Positions 25,212 to 34,400 of a stretch of DNA of 64,000 nt are shown here, piece after piece. The stretch lies in assembly GCA_963763135.1 (NCBI GenBank), contig CAVXNJ010000010.1, positions 434,001 through 498,000 on the forward strand, in the 5' to 3' direction. This DNA is from JANMZO01 sp963763135 (GTDB lineage Bacteria; Actinomycetota; Acidimicrobiia; Acidimicrobiales; JANYDT01). Position 1 is the first letter of the stretch. The number at the start of each line of letters is the position of its first letter. The notes beneath the pieces are model-generated. The model searched no databases. It was not told the DNA's origin and saw only the letters and a list, made by a program, of their open reading frames with translations. The translations under genes were made by a program, and so were the position numbers.

Positions 25212-26000
25212 TCAGCCGATGCCGCGGAGCACCAGGTCGATCGTCCGCTGCGGGAACGCGCGGGCGATCGGGAAGATCATGGCCCGTTTCGGGAGGCGGA
25301 CACACTGGCGACCTGCAGTTATCGCGGCGACGACTTCCTTCGCCACCCGTTCGCGGGGAACGTTCGGAAGCAGCTGGAGGCGTCGGAAGCGGGTGAAGGA
25401 CTTTCCGGTCGGAGGGCACTCGTTCACGTGCGTCAGCATGTCGGTCGGGATCGGACCCAGTTCGACGATCGTGGTCCCCACGCCCGTCCCCCGGAGTTCG
25501 CGGCGGAGAATCCCGGTGAAGTTCGAGAGGCCGGCCTTCGTCGAGCAGTAGAGCGACATGCCGGTGAATCCGCCGCTGCCTGCCATCGATGACACGTTCA
25601 CGATGTGGCCCTTCCCCCGCTCCGTCATGCCCGCCACGGCCTGTCGGCAGAGTTCGATCGGTGCGACCAGATTGATCTGATGGATCTGGACAATGTCGTC
25701 GGCGGTCACGTCAGCAAAGAAGCCGACATCGTCGATGCCGGCGTTGTTCACGAGCACATCGATCGGTCCGCCGAGCGCATCCTCGCAGCGGGCGATCAGC
25801 CCTTCGATCGCACTCCGGTCACCGAGGTCAGCCGGCACGGCGACGGCATTCGGGAGCGACGCCGCCACGGTCGCAAGCAGGTCCGCGTTGCGAGCTACCA
25901 AGGCCACATGCGCGCCCCGGGCCGCAAGCTCACGAGCTATCGCTTCACCAATCCCTCGTGATCCACCGGTTAGAACTACTCGTGATCCGTTCAGGTCCAT
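25212..26000 (-). CDS. Short-chain dehydrogenase/reductase
   Basis: 262 residues, classical SDR. The NAD(P) loop is VLTGGSRGIGEAIAREL, the NNAG motif is VLVNNAGIDDVGF, the catalytic Ser is in HIVNVSSMAGSGGF and the Tyr-x-x-x-Lys is LYCSTKAGLSNF. The C-terminal part (KRAMIFPIARAFPQRTIDLV) is slightly hydrophobic, as in mycobacterial lipid-type SDRs. It lies downstream of the AMP-binding enzyme on the same strand (37-base gap), suggesting a two-gene acyl-lipid operon (inference). IS30 copy A sits right after its stop codon. Confidence 0.9.
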   Translation of the reverse strand: MDLNGSRVVLTGGSRGIGEAIARELAARGAHVALVARNADLLATVAASLPNAVAVPADLGDRSAIEGLIARCEDALGGPIDVLVNNAGIDDVGFFADVTADDIVQIHQINLVAPIELCRQAVAGMTERGKGHIVNVSSMAGSGGFTGMSLYCSTKAGLSNFTGILRRELRGTGVGTTIVELGPIPTDMLTHVNECPPTGKSFTRFRRLQLLPNVPRERVAKEVVAAITAGRQCVRLPKRAMIFPIARAFPQRTIDLVLRGIG

Positions 26001-26036
26001 CCGAGTAGTTTGCCAACGTTGCTGACGTCGTGCCGG

Positions 26037-27551
26037 TTACTCGACTTCGGAGAAAAGCATGCGGACGGCTTCGCGTTGGACCTTCTCCGTTCCGGTGCGG
26101 GGAAGCTCGTCGACGACGAGCCAACGGCGCGGGATCTTGTACGGCGACAGGTTGGTCTCGGCGATCTTCTGGGCTAGAGCCAAATCCACGGTCTCGCCCA
26201 TAGCCCGCCGAAGAACCGCTCCGGGCACTTCTCCCATCTTGGCATCGACCAGACCGACGACGGAGGCCTCGGCGACGCCGGGAACGGTCTCGAGGACAGC
26301 CTGCACCTCGGCGGCAAACACTGAGTAACCACCGACTTTGATCACGTCCTTGGCCCGACCTGCGAACTCCACCGCTCCGAAGGGTTGGCGACGGGCCAGG
26401 TCGCCGGTGTTGAGCCAGCCGTCGGCCGTCACCGTCGCGGCCGTCGCTTCGGGATCGTTGCGGTAGCGCCGCAAAACACCCGGACTTTTGACCTGGAGTT
26501 CCCCCACCTCGCCGATGCCGACTTGCTTGCCCAACGGGTCGACCACTCGCAGCTGATTGTTGGGTAACGGAATCCCGATTGCCTTGGTGAAGAGCCCTCC
26601 GGCGAAGGGCGGCGTCACCTTCACCGCGGCGCCACCCGAGAGTTCCACCATTCCGTAACCTTCGACGAACAACGCTTCGCCGATCGGCTTGTTGATCAGC
26701 GGAAGGGTCGCAGACGCACCCATCTTCTGAAACTTGCGCACCAACTCGGGCGGCATGGCATCGGCCCCCGACATCCATATGCGAACAGATGAAAGGTCAC
26801 GCTCCGACGCGCCCGCCTCGTCGAGCATCCGGTACATCGTAGGTACACCTATGAATCCCGAACTGCGCCGGGTCTCTATCGCGTCGAGTGCTTCCACAGC
26901 TTTGAATCGCTCCAGGACGAAGAGCCGCATCCCGCTGAGAACCGCTCCCAGATACGCCGTGAATCCCATGATGTGGGCAACCGGAAGACCGACGACCGCT
27001 TCGTCGTCGCGAAACCCGATCGGCAGCGCCGCCATCCGCCGGGTTCCGGCCAGCAGTCCCCGGTGTGTCAGCTCCGCACCCTTCGGAAGTCCGGTGGTAC
27101 CCGACGTGAAGAAGATCGCGGCGACCCCCGCCGGATCGCTGTGCGCCCGCACCGAAGCGACACTTCGCCGCCCACGCTTTTCGAGGTCCGCGACCGAACG
27201 AACCACGACCTTGGCTTCCGATGCCGATATGACGTGATCGATCTCCCGTTTCGTCATTTTCTCGTTGACCGGCACGGCAACGCCACCGGCCCGGCAAACG
27301 GCGAGGCACGCCGCAAAGAACGCAAATCCGTTAGGCAGCTGGACGACGACTCGGTCACCGGCTTGGATGCGGGTCGCCAACGCCGACGCCCACACCTGCG
27401 TGCGGGTATCAAGGTCAACTGCTCGCCAGGTGTCTTTGGCGGCGTTGGTTGCCAGCACCCGGTTGCCGTGGACCGCTCGAAGGCGGCTGGGCAGTTCACC
27501 GATACTCAGCTCTTCACCGAAAGCCAACCTGGCCCGATCAACTATGCCCAT
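26037..27551 (-). CDS. AMP-binding acyl-CoA synthetase
   Basis: 504 residues from ATG 27551 (MGIVDRARLAFGEE); the 14 residues further upstream look spurious. The ANL-family motifs are in order: AAIFFTSGTTGLPKGAELTH (P-loop), EGYGMVELSGG, GWLNTGDLARR, the hinge RAKDVIKVGGYSVF and the C-terminal catalytic Lys in LPRTGTEKVQREA. It would activate a carboxylic acid with ATP and CoA. The chain length is not predictable. It pairs with the SDR downstream. Confidence 0.9.
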   Translation of the reverse strand: MGIVDRARLAFGEELSIGELPSRLRAVHGNRVLATNAAKDTWRAVDLDTRTQVWASALATRIQAGDRVVVQLPNGFAFFAACLAVCRAGGVAVPVNEKMTKREIDHVISASEAKVVVRSVADLEKRGRRSVASVRAHSDPAGVAAIFFTSGTTGLPKGAELTHRGLLAGTRRMAALPIGFRDDEAVVGLPVAHIMGFTAYLGAVLSGMRLFVLERFKAVEALDAIETRRSSGFIGVPTMYRMLDEAGASERDLSSVRIWMSGADAMPPELVRKFQKMGASATLPLINKPIGEALFVEGYGMVELSGGAAVKVTPPFAGGLFTKAIGIPLPNNQLRVVDPLGKQVGIGEVGELQVKSPGVLRRYRNDPEATAATVTADGWLNTGDLARRQPFGAVEFAGRAKDVIKVGGYSVFAAEVQAVLETVPGVAEASVVGLVDAKMGEVPGAVLRRAMGETVDLALAQKIAETNLSPYKIPRRWLVVDELPRTGTEKVQREAVRMLFSEVE

Positions 27552-27661
27552 CACCTCGATGGTAGGCGCGGCCGCCGCACAGTGCAGGAACACGCGCAGA
27601 ACCCGGTGGATTCCGTGCGCGCACGGGTGCGTGTTTCAGCATGTCCGCTCACAATGGCTCC

Positions 27662-28477
27662 ATGAACCGACGCTTCCGCTTGTCTTTCCCCATCCAATTC
27701 CTCGCCGTGGCAGTTGCGATCGGCGGCTTCGTGGCCTCGGTCGCGGGCGGAGCAGTGCTCCCGACATCGCGAGCGATCGCCGCCACAACGGCGACAGCCG
27801 ACACCAGTCTGAACCTGGCCAACCCGGCCGACCCGATCCGCGCGACGAGCCGAGGCTATGCCGGTACCTTTCTCGGACGACTCGACGGTTCGGACATAGC
27901 CATCGCGATAGTGACGCGCCCGGACCGGGAGACCGTCGTCTATCTGTGCGACGCGACAGGCATATCGGAGTGGTTCCGGGGCCGGGCCGTGAAGAACTCC
28001 GTGCGGCTCGAGTCGGGTGGGATCCGTCTCGTCGCTGTCCTCTCGGCCTCTGGGGCGAAAGGAACCGTAACGTTGGCCGATGGAACAGTGAAGCCGTTCG
28101 CCGTCAAGGGTGCCGCCAAGGGCAGCGGCCTGTGGCGGGCGACGGGAGCGGTCGGCGACGGGACGGCGGTGGTCGGATGGATCGTGCTCAACGGCAAGCT
28201 GAGCGGCTTCGGGTTCGGCGGTGGCTTCGGTGGCGGGTTCGGCCGACCGTGCTTCCCGCAGTTCGGGATCAACAACTGCACGTTCGGCGGTGGCTTCGGA
28301 CTCGGGGGAGGCGGTGGCTTCGGTGCCCTCAACGGCATTCCCGGACCCGGCGCCGACGATCCGGCCCCGGAACTCCTCAAGGTCAAGGGAGCTCTTGCGC
28401 TACGGCTCTCGGTGAACGGCACCGAAACGACGCTGATCGGCGCCACGCTCACCTCGCGTTCCAGCAGGCTCCCCTGA
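27662..28477 (+). CDS. Secreted Gly/Phe-rich hypothetical protein
   Basis: 271 residues from ATG 27662. A signal peptide is clear: MNRRFRLSF, then FLAVAVAIGGFVASVAGGAV, ending near AIAATTA. Residues ~60-180 form a beta-rich domain (YAGTFLGRLDGSDIAIAIVT, TVVYLCDATGISEWFRGRAV). A Gly/Phe-rich low-complexity stretch follows (GFGFGGGFGGGFGRPCF, NCTFGGGFGLGGGGGFG) with two Cys that may cross-link. The C-terminus returns to a beta strand. The family is not recognised. A surface or matrix role would fit but is unproven. Confidence 0.7.
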   Translation: MNRRFRLSFPIQFLAVAVAIGGFVASVAGGAVLPTSRAIAATTATADTSLNLANPADPIRATSRGYAGTFLGRLDGSDIAIAIVTRPDRETVVYLCDATGISEWFRGRAVKNSVRLESGGIRLVAVLSASGAKGTVTLADGTVKPFAVKGAAKGSGLWRATGAVGDGTAVVGWIVLNGKLSGFGFGGGFGGGFGRPCFPQFGINNCTFGGGFGLGGGGGFGALNGIPGPGADDPAPELLKVKGALALRLSVNGTETTLIGATLTSRSSRLP

Positions 28478-28547
28478 CGACCCGTCAAGCCCGCTACCAC
28501 CTCGACATGGTTGCATGACACCCACGGTCAACCATTAACCTTCGGAC

Positions 28548-29633
28548 ATGCCACAGCAAGTGAAGGCCGTCGTCGCCATGTCCAAGGGTGCTCCCGTGAG
28601 CATCGAAACCATCATCGTTCCCGATCCGGGTCCCGGCGAAGTCGTCGTCGCGATTCAGGCCTGCGGGGTTTGCCACACCGACCTTCACTACCGCGAAGGT
28701 GGAATCAACGATGAGTTCCCGTTCCTTCTCGGACACGAAGCGGCCGGCATCGTCGAATCGATCGGTGACAACGTCACCAACGTCGCGGTGGGCGACTACG
28801 TCGTTTTGAACTGGCGAGCCGTTTGCGGCAACTGCCGCTCGTGCCTCAAGGGCAAGCCCTGGATCTGCTTCAACACCCACAACGCCAAGCAGAAGATGAC
28901 GCTTCTCGACGGTACCGTGCTGTCGCCGGCTCTCGGCATCGGCGCGTTCGCCGAGAAGACACTCGTTGCCGCCGGACAGGCGACCAAGGTCAACCCTGAA
29001 GCCCGTCCGGCCGCGGCCGGTCTCCTCGGCTGCGGCGTGATGGCGGGCCTCGGTGCCGCCATGTACACCGGCAACGTGCAACGGGGTGACTCGGTCGCGG
29101 TATTCGGTTGCGGCGGCGTTGGCAACGCCGCGATCGCTGGGGCTCGGCTCGCCGGTGCGGCGAAGATCATCGCCGTCGACATCGACGACCGGAAGCTGGC
29201 CTGGGCCAAGGACTTCGGGGCCACCCACACGGTCAACTCGAAGAACGTCGATGCGGTGAAGGCCATTCAGGACCTGACCGACGGTAACGGTGCCGACGTG
29301 TGCATCGAAGCGGTTGGCAACCCGGCCGTGTACAAGCAGGCTTTCGAAGCCCGTGACCTGGCCGGCACCGTCGTCCTCGTCGGTGTGCCCCGCCCCGACA
29401 TGACCCTCGAGCTTCCGTTCATCGAGGTCTTCGGCCGCGGTGGGTCGCTCAAGTCGAGCTGGTACGGCGACTGCCTGCCGTCACGCGACTTCCCGATGCT
29501 CATCGAGCTGTATCTCCAGGGCCGCCTGCCCCTCGACGGGTTCGTCAGTGAGACCATCGGCCTCGGCGACGTGGAAGAAGCGTTTCACAAAATGGAGCGG
29601 GGCGAAGTTCTTCGCTCCGTCGTCGAGCTGTAG
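28548..29633 (+). CDS. mscR: S-(hydroxymethyl)mycothiol dehydrogenase
   Basis: 361 residues, close to the mycobacterial and streptomycete enzyme throughout. The class III-like zinc alcohol dehydrogenase oxidises the formaldehyde adduct of mycothiol with NAD, and can reduce S-nitrosomycothiol. Catalytic zinc ligands are in ACGVCHTDLHYREGG and LLGHEAAGIVESI. The structural zinc set is CGNCRSCLKGKPWIC. The NAD loop is VFGCGGVGNAAIAGARLAGA, and LKSSWYGDCLPSRDFP is a subfamily signature. In many actinobacteria a metallo-beta-lactamase-fold gene follows directly; here its look-alike is at 45131, 15 kb away. The gene implies a mycothiol-using host. Confidence 0.93.
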   Translation: MPQQVKAVVAMSKGAPVSIETIIVPDPGPGEVVVAIQACGVCHTDLHYREGGINDEFPFLLGHEAAGIVESIGDNVTNVAVGDYVVLNWRAVCGNCRSCLKGKPWICFNTHNAKQKMTLLDGTVLSPALGIGAFAEKTLVAAGQATKVNPEARPAAAGLLGCGVMAGLGAAMYTGNVQRGDSVAVFGCGGVGNAAIAGARLAGAAKIIAVDIDDRKLAWAKDFGATHTVNSKNVDAVKAIQDLTDGNGADVCIEAVGNPAVYKQAFEARDLAGTVVLVGVPRPDMTLELPFIEVFGRGGSLKSSWYGDCLPSRDFPMLIELYLQGRLPLDGFVSETIGLGDVEEAFHKMERGEVLRSVVEL

Positions 29634-29662
29634 GGCGCGCGCTTCCGGCTGTTCTACTTCAC

Positions 29663-29769
29663 GGTTTGGGTTTGCGGGTCCTGCCCCTCAGCTGGACCCC
29701 TCCCAGCCCCACTCCGCTTCGCTCCGGGGGCCGGGCCCCTCCCCACCGGGTCACCCCCAAACCCAAACC
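29663..29769 (+). terminator. Long stem-loop downstream of mscR
   Basis: GGTTTGGGTTTG at 29663-29674 pairs perfectly with CAAACCCAAACC at 29758-29769 around a very GC-rich ~83-base loop. It begins 30 bases after the mscR stop and ends next to TCCTTTGTCTG. A terminator or stable 3' structure is likely. Confidence 0.5.
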
Positions 29770-29785
29770 TCCTTTGTCTGATCCC

Positions 29786-29824
29786 GGAAACGCGCCCTGT
29801 CGCTCAACACTCCTGGGCGTTTCC
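29786..29824 (+). terminator. Second hairpin downstream of mscR
   Basis: GGAAACGC..CC pairs with GGGCGTTTCC and is followed by TTCTTA. The remaining 29825-29951 is low-complexity text with repeated CTTCGC/GCTTGG words and holds no gene I can support. Confidence 0.5.
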
Positions 29825-29951
29825 TTCTTATGGGGTCTCGGCTGTCGCCGGCGCTCGTGCTGCGCACTCGCTTGGTCTAGGGCTTGGGCTTCGCCCTCGA
29901 TTGGTTCGGCTGGCGCCTTCGCTTGTGCTTCGCACTCGCTTGGCTGGTTGG

Positions 29952-31484
29952 TTAGCTAGGAAACGCGCAGGTGGAGGGGTCTAGGCGGGTGGGGTCGCGG
30001 TCTACTCGCCAGTTGTCTATGTAGACGGTGCGTTTTTCGTCGTCGTAGACGACGACTGTGGCGCTGGAGCAGAGTTCGGGTTCGAGGGCGGTGGGGGGTG
30101 GGGTGGTGCAGGCGTCGTGGGTTATGTGGTCGCGGTCGCCTGAGCAGCTTCGGGCCATTACGAGGTAGCGGCGGGCGGTACCGGTACGGCCGGTTATGCC
30201 GAAGTGGTCCGGTTGGAGGGGTGAGTCGGCGATCAGGTCGAGGCGGGCGGCGACGACGGTGTTGCGAATCACCTCATAGGCCTGGCCTGACCCGTGGAGG
30301 GTGATCCCGGAGTCCGGAGTGAAGATACCGGAGTGGACGATGAACTCGGGTTCGCCGCCGCCGACCTTCAACAAGTCCTGGTCGAGTTTGAGCTGCGGCG
30401 GTTGGGCCCACTCGGTGACACCCTTCTGGCCACCCGCGACAAAGCCGGGCAGTGAAAAGTCCTTCGTCGTGTAACCGAAGAGCTCGACCCGCGCCGATGA
30501 AAGCACCGATATCTGCGTCGCTCCACCGAGCACGAACACCACTCCGTACGGCTCGGTCGGATCGGGGGCGCCGACGCACCTCGGAGCCGACGACAACCTG
30601 GGATCGGCGATGACCGTCGGGGTGTCGGGAGCCGGGTCCCCTCCTCGCAACGATGACGCGATCTTCCACGCCTCCTTCAACTCGAAGTAGTACACGCCGG
30701 GCTGGAAGTAGTTGTCGGACGCCAGGTCGGGAGCGACCGTGTAGTACCCGGGCGAGAACACCTTGCACGCCGGAGCGATCTTCGTTTCCTTGCCACTCGC
30801 ATCGAGAAGCAACGGCGTCGGGTTGGGACACTTGTCGAGAGCTTCACAGGGGACGGGAACCGGGCGAGGAGTAACTGCAGCGATATCGAGCGAGCATGAC
30901 TTCGCGTCTCGGTACGTGCTGATGATCCGACCGGGCAGATCAGATACTGCACCGGGCCGGCACTCCCCGCCCTTGTCTCCGATCACCACGTCGCCATCGA
31001 CGACTAGCGGCTGTTGCAGCGCAAAGCCCGACTCGTAGTTCGCGTTGTAGATCGGCCCCACAATCGTGTTCGTTTCCTTGTCGAACGAACCCGTCACACT
31101 CACATGGTTCAGGTCGACCGGCTCAGCCCGATTCAGATAGAGCGCGACGCTGTTCACCCCGTTGTCAGCTTCCTCGGCACCTCGGCAGAACACCTCGACC
31201 TCGCGTCCCCCGATCGTCAACACCTGGGTGTTGAGCGCACCCTGGCAGTAGGCGTCCTTTCCCTGCTTCAAGGCGTTGACGGCCCATTCGACTCCGGAGT
31301 TCGCGCCGAACTCACGGGTTTGCGACTTCCGGGTGGCGAACGACTGCTTGTTCAGCGTCAACTGAAACGACACGAGCGACGCACCGAGCATTCCGACCGT
31401 CGAAATGAACACCAGGATGAAAATCAGCGACGCGCCCGACTCATCCGTTCTCCTGGTGCGGGCTTTTAGCACGTTGATGTTCAT
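29952..31484 (-). CDS. PilX/GspK-like minor pilus component
   Basis: 510 residues. After a short basic leader the prepilin-like helix is DESGASLIFILVFISTVGML, with the cleavage Gly but without the usual Glu5, as in PilX- or GspK-type tip proteins. FATRKSQTREFGANSGVEWA continues the pilin helix. The remaining ~430 residues form a large beta-rich, Cys-containing outer domain without a family I can name (YYTVAPDLASDNYFQPGVYY, PYGVVFVLGGATQISV). Its ATG overlaps the stop of the giant adhesin gene (ATGA), so the two are coupled. Last gene of the pilus operon. Confidence 0.75.
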   Translation of the reverse strand: MNINVLKARTRRTDESGASLIFILVFISTVGMLGASLVSFQLTLNKQSFATRKSQTREFGANSGVEWAVNALKQGKDAYCQGALNTQVLTIGGREVEVFCRGAEEADNGVNSVALYLNRAEPVDLNHVSVTGSFDKETNTIVGPIYNANYESGFALQQPLVVDGDVVIGDKGGECRPGAVSDLPGRIISTYRDAKSCSLDIAAVTPRPVPVPCEALDKCPNPTPLLLDASGKETKIAPACKVFSPGYYTVAPDLASDNYFQPGVYYFELKEAWKIASSLRGGDPAPDTPTVIADPRLSSAPRCVGAPDPTEPYGVVFVLGGATQISVLSSARVELFGYTTKDFSLPGFVAGGQKGVTEWAQPPQLKLDQDLLKVGGGEPEFIVHSGIFTPDSGITLHGSGQAYEVIRNTVVAARLDLIADSPLQPDHFGITGRTGTARRYLVMARSCSGDRDHITHDACTTPPPTALEPELCSSATVVVYDDEKRTVYIDNWRVDRDPTRLDPSTCAFPS

Positions 31485-34400
31485 CGGACCGAGGCCTTCT
31501 CAGGTTTCCTGATAACCGCTCCGCTGTGACAATTCGTTACGCATGCGGCTTTCGACCGATTCAGGTGCGCATAGTGAGCCGGAGCTTTCACGACCTTGAC
31601 GATCGTCTTCGCGACCTTCACGTACGGCACGAAAGGCCGGATCACACTGGGGACGGGAGTAAGGGGGGCCGGGTTCCGCAAAGCAACCTCAGGACCCTTG
31701 CTGGCAACGCCATCGATACCCTTCACGATTGTGGTGAAGGTCTTGGCGAATTCGGAGACGGCAACCGGGGAGCTCAGACCCCAAAGGCCGGCGAACTGCG
31801 CTCCGGCGACAGACGTGGGAGTCACGCCGATCGACCACTTGGCTTTGAGATAGTTGTCCATCTGGAGAAGCTCGGCTGATGTCAGAGCACGGTTGTAAAT
31901 GATCACTTCACGGAACTTCCCCGAACCGAGACGGCCGGGCAGACCGTCGTCGGCGCCGAGCGCCACGTTGACGTTGCCGGCAACTCGGTTCACTCCGGTC
32001 ACCGAATAGCTTGTGGCCGCGCCATTCATCCCACTCACCCCGGTCACCGTCCCGGTGCCGCTGATGGTCATCTCGTAGAGGTTCGTGTTGCGCAACGTAG
32101 GAACGTTTTGTGAACTCGTACTTGTGTAGGCCGCCGACGAGTTCACAACGAACCAGCCGACCAGCTGATTGCCAACCCACGGGTGAATGATGAATCCGTT
32201 GGCGCCTCGGGCTGATGCTAACCACCCGTAGTTGTTCCACGGATCAGTCGAGCTCTCAGCCACGACGAACACGCTGGCATCGGGCGACAGCCGCGGTGAG
32301 GTCGTGACCCAGCCGTTCGCGGTGAACTCCAGGAATCCACCGAGAGAGTCGGAGCCGTACTTCGGACACTGACTTGTGGTCGCCTGGGTCGCATGGTTGG
32401 CGACACCTGATTGGTCGGCCCATCGACATACTGACTGGCCGGTGGTGGTTACGGCGGTTGTACCGGTTGAGTTCTGATACATCGTCGACATCCGGTTGGC
32501 GTCCAACGACACCACGAGGCCCGACGTCACCGGCAACACGTACGTGACATTGACGTTCGCCCCAAACTCTGACGTGTTGTTCGACGAATCCGTTGCGGTC
32601 CCGGTGATGCTGGTCGCGGAGACGCCGGTCGGCACCGTCAGCGACCCGCTGAAGTTGCCGTTCGTCGTACCCGTTGTGAGCGTGCCGATGTAGATCTTGC
32701 CTTCGCCGTATCCCGAAGAATCACCGTCGGACACGAACACCTCGACCCGGGAGTTGGCAAACGCAGCTTGGTTCGCCGCGCTTCCCACATAACCCGCCAC
32801 AGTCAGATTCGAACCGGTCAACGATGCGGAGGTGAACACCGGCGAGTCCATGTAGAGGTTCGGGGCACCCGTGGTCTTCGCGCCGTCGTTGGTACGCACG
32901 CCGCTGGTGCCGAGATCGATGCCGGTCGAGGAGTTCGCGTACATGCTGTTGCCGAGGATCGCGTTGCCGCTTCCGCTGGATGGCCCAACGCTCACGCCGA
33001 CACCGGTGTTGTTCGCAATGACGTTGCCGGCTCCGGTTACGGTTCCGCCGACGCTTGATCCACTGGTCGACACGAGGGTCACACCAGGACCGGAGTTGCC
33101 GAGCGCAGATGTTCCGTTGGCGGCGGTGCCGATGTAGTTGCCCTGGATGGTGACGGCGCCTGCAGTTTCCACGCGAACGCCCCAGCCACCGTTGCCGCTG
33201 ATCACGTTTCGATCGGAGGCGGTGGCGCTGCCGATGGTGGCCGTAACGCCCGAGCCCACAACATAGACACCACCGGAGGAGTTCGGTCGCGCCACCGTTC
33301 CCGTGGAATCCGTGCCGATGTAGTTGGCCTTGACGACGTGACCCGTACCGGTGGCGAGGCTGATGCCGTAGCGACCCGATGCGGCGATGACGTTGTTCGT
33401 TATGGTGCAGTTGTTGACGGTCGCGATGTTGCACACGACGCCGTCGGAGCCGTTGCCTCGTGCCGTTGTTCCATCGGTGCCGAGACCGATCCAGTTGTTC
33501 TGCACACTTACGGATCCGGTGCTGTTGTTGGCGATGGAAACACCGGAGGATGTGTTGCCCGAGATGATGTTGCGGGAGGCCGACGTGGCTCCACCGACCG
33601 TCACGGTCGATGGGCCTGTCGTGCTGGCGGTGATGTAGATGCCGTTGCGGACGTTGGCGAGTGACGTACCGTCGGAACCGAGACCTATCGTGTTGCCGGC
33701 AATGGTCAAGTTGCTCGATCCGACGACGTAAATGCCCGACTGATCGTCGACCGTCGAACCCACGGTTCCGTTGCCCGAGATCAGATTGCCCTGACCGGCT
33801 GATGTTCCGCCGATCGTGATGTTGGTTCCGCCGCTGACCCAGAAACCGCGGAGATTCTTGAGAGCGCCAGTGCCAGCGGCGTTGGTGCCGATCTTGTTGC
33901 CCTGGACAACGGTGCCAGTGTTCGTCTGCATGGCGACACCAGCGACGGTGTTACCGGAGATGAGGTTGCCGGCGCCGGCCGCCGAACCCCCGATGGTGCT
34001 GGTGGAAACGCCCGCGTAGAAGGCGACGCCGTACTGTCCGTTCGGAATCGCAACGTTGCCGGTGTAGTCGGTACCGATGTAGTTGCCCTGAACGAGGTGT
34101 CCCGAGCCGCCTTCGAACGCGACGCCTTCATAGGTTGTGCTTCCGGACAGGACGTTTCGATATGCGGCGGTCGTGCCGCCCACAACTCCGTTGCTGCCGG
34201 TGCCCGAGAAGTACACGCCGCCGTTGCCGTCGCCGGCTCTGACGGTTCCAGTTGCGTCGATACCGACCCAACATCCCTGCACGGTGATGTTGTTGCCCGT
34301 GGTCGACAGGATTCCTTCGGCCGGGAAGCGGTTCACGATGAAGCCACGAACGATCGAGTTGCTGGCGTTGACCGTCAGGCCGCTGGCTCCGGCGGGAGCA

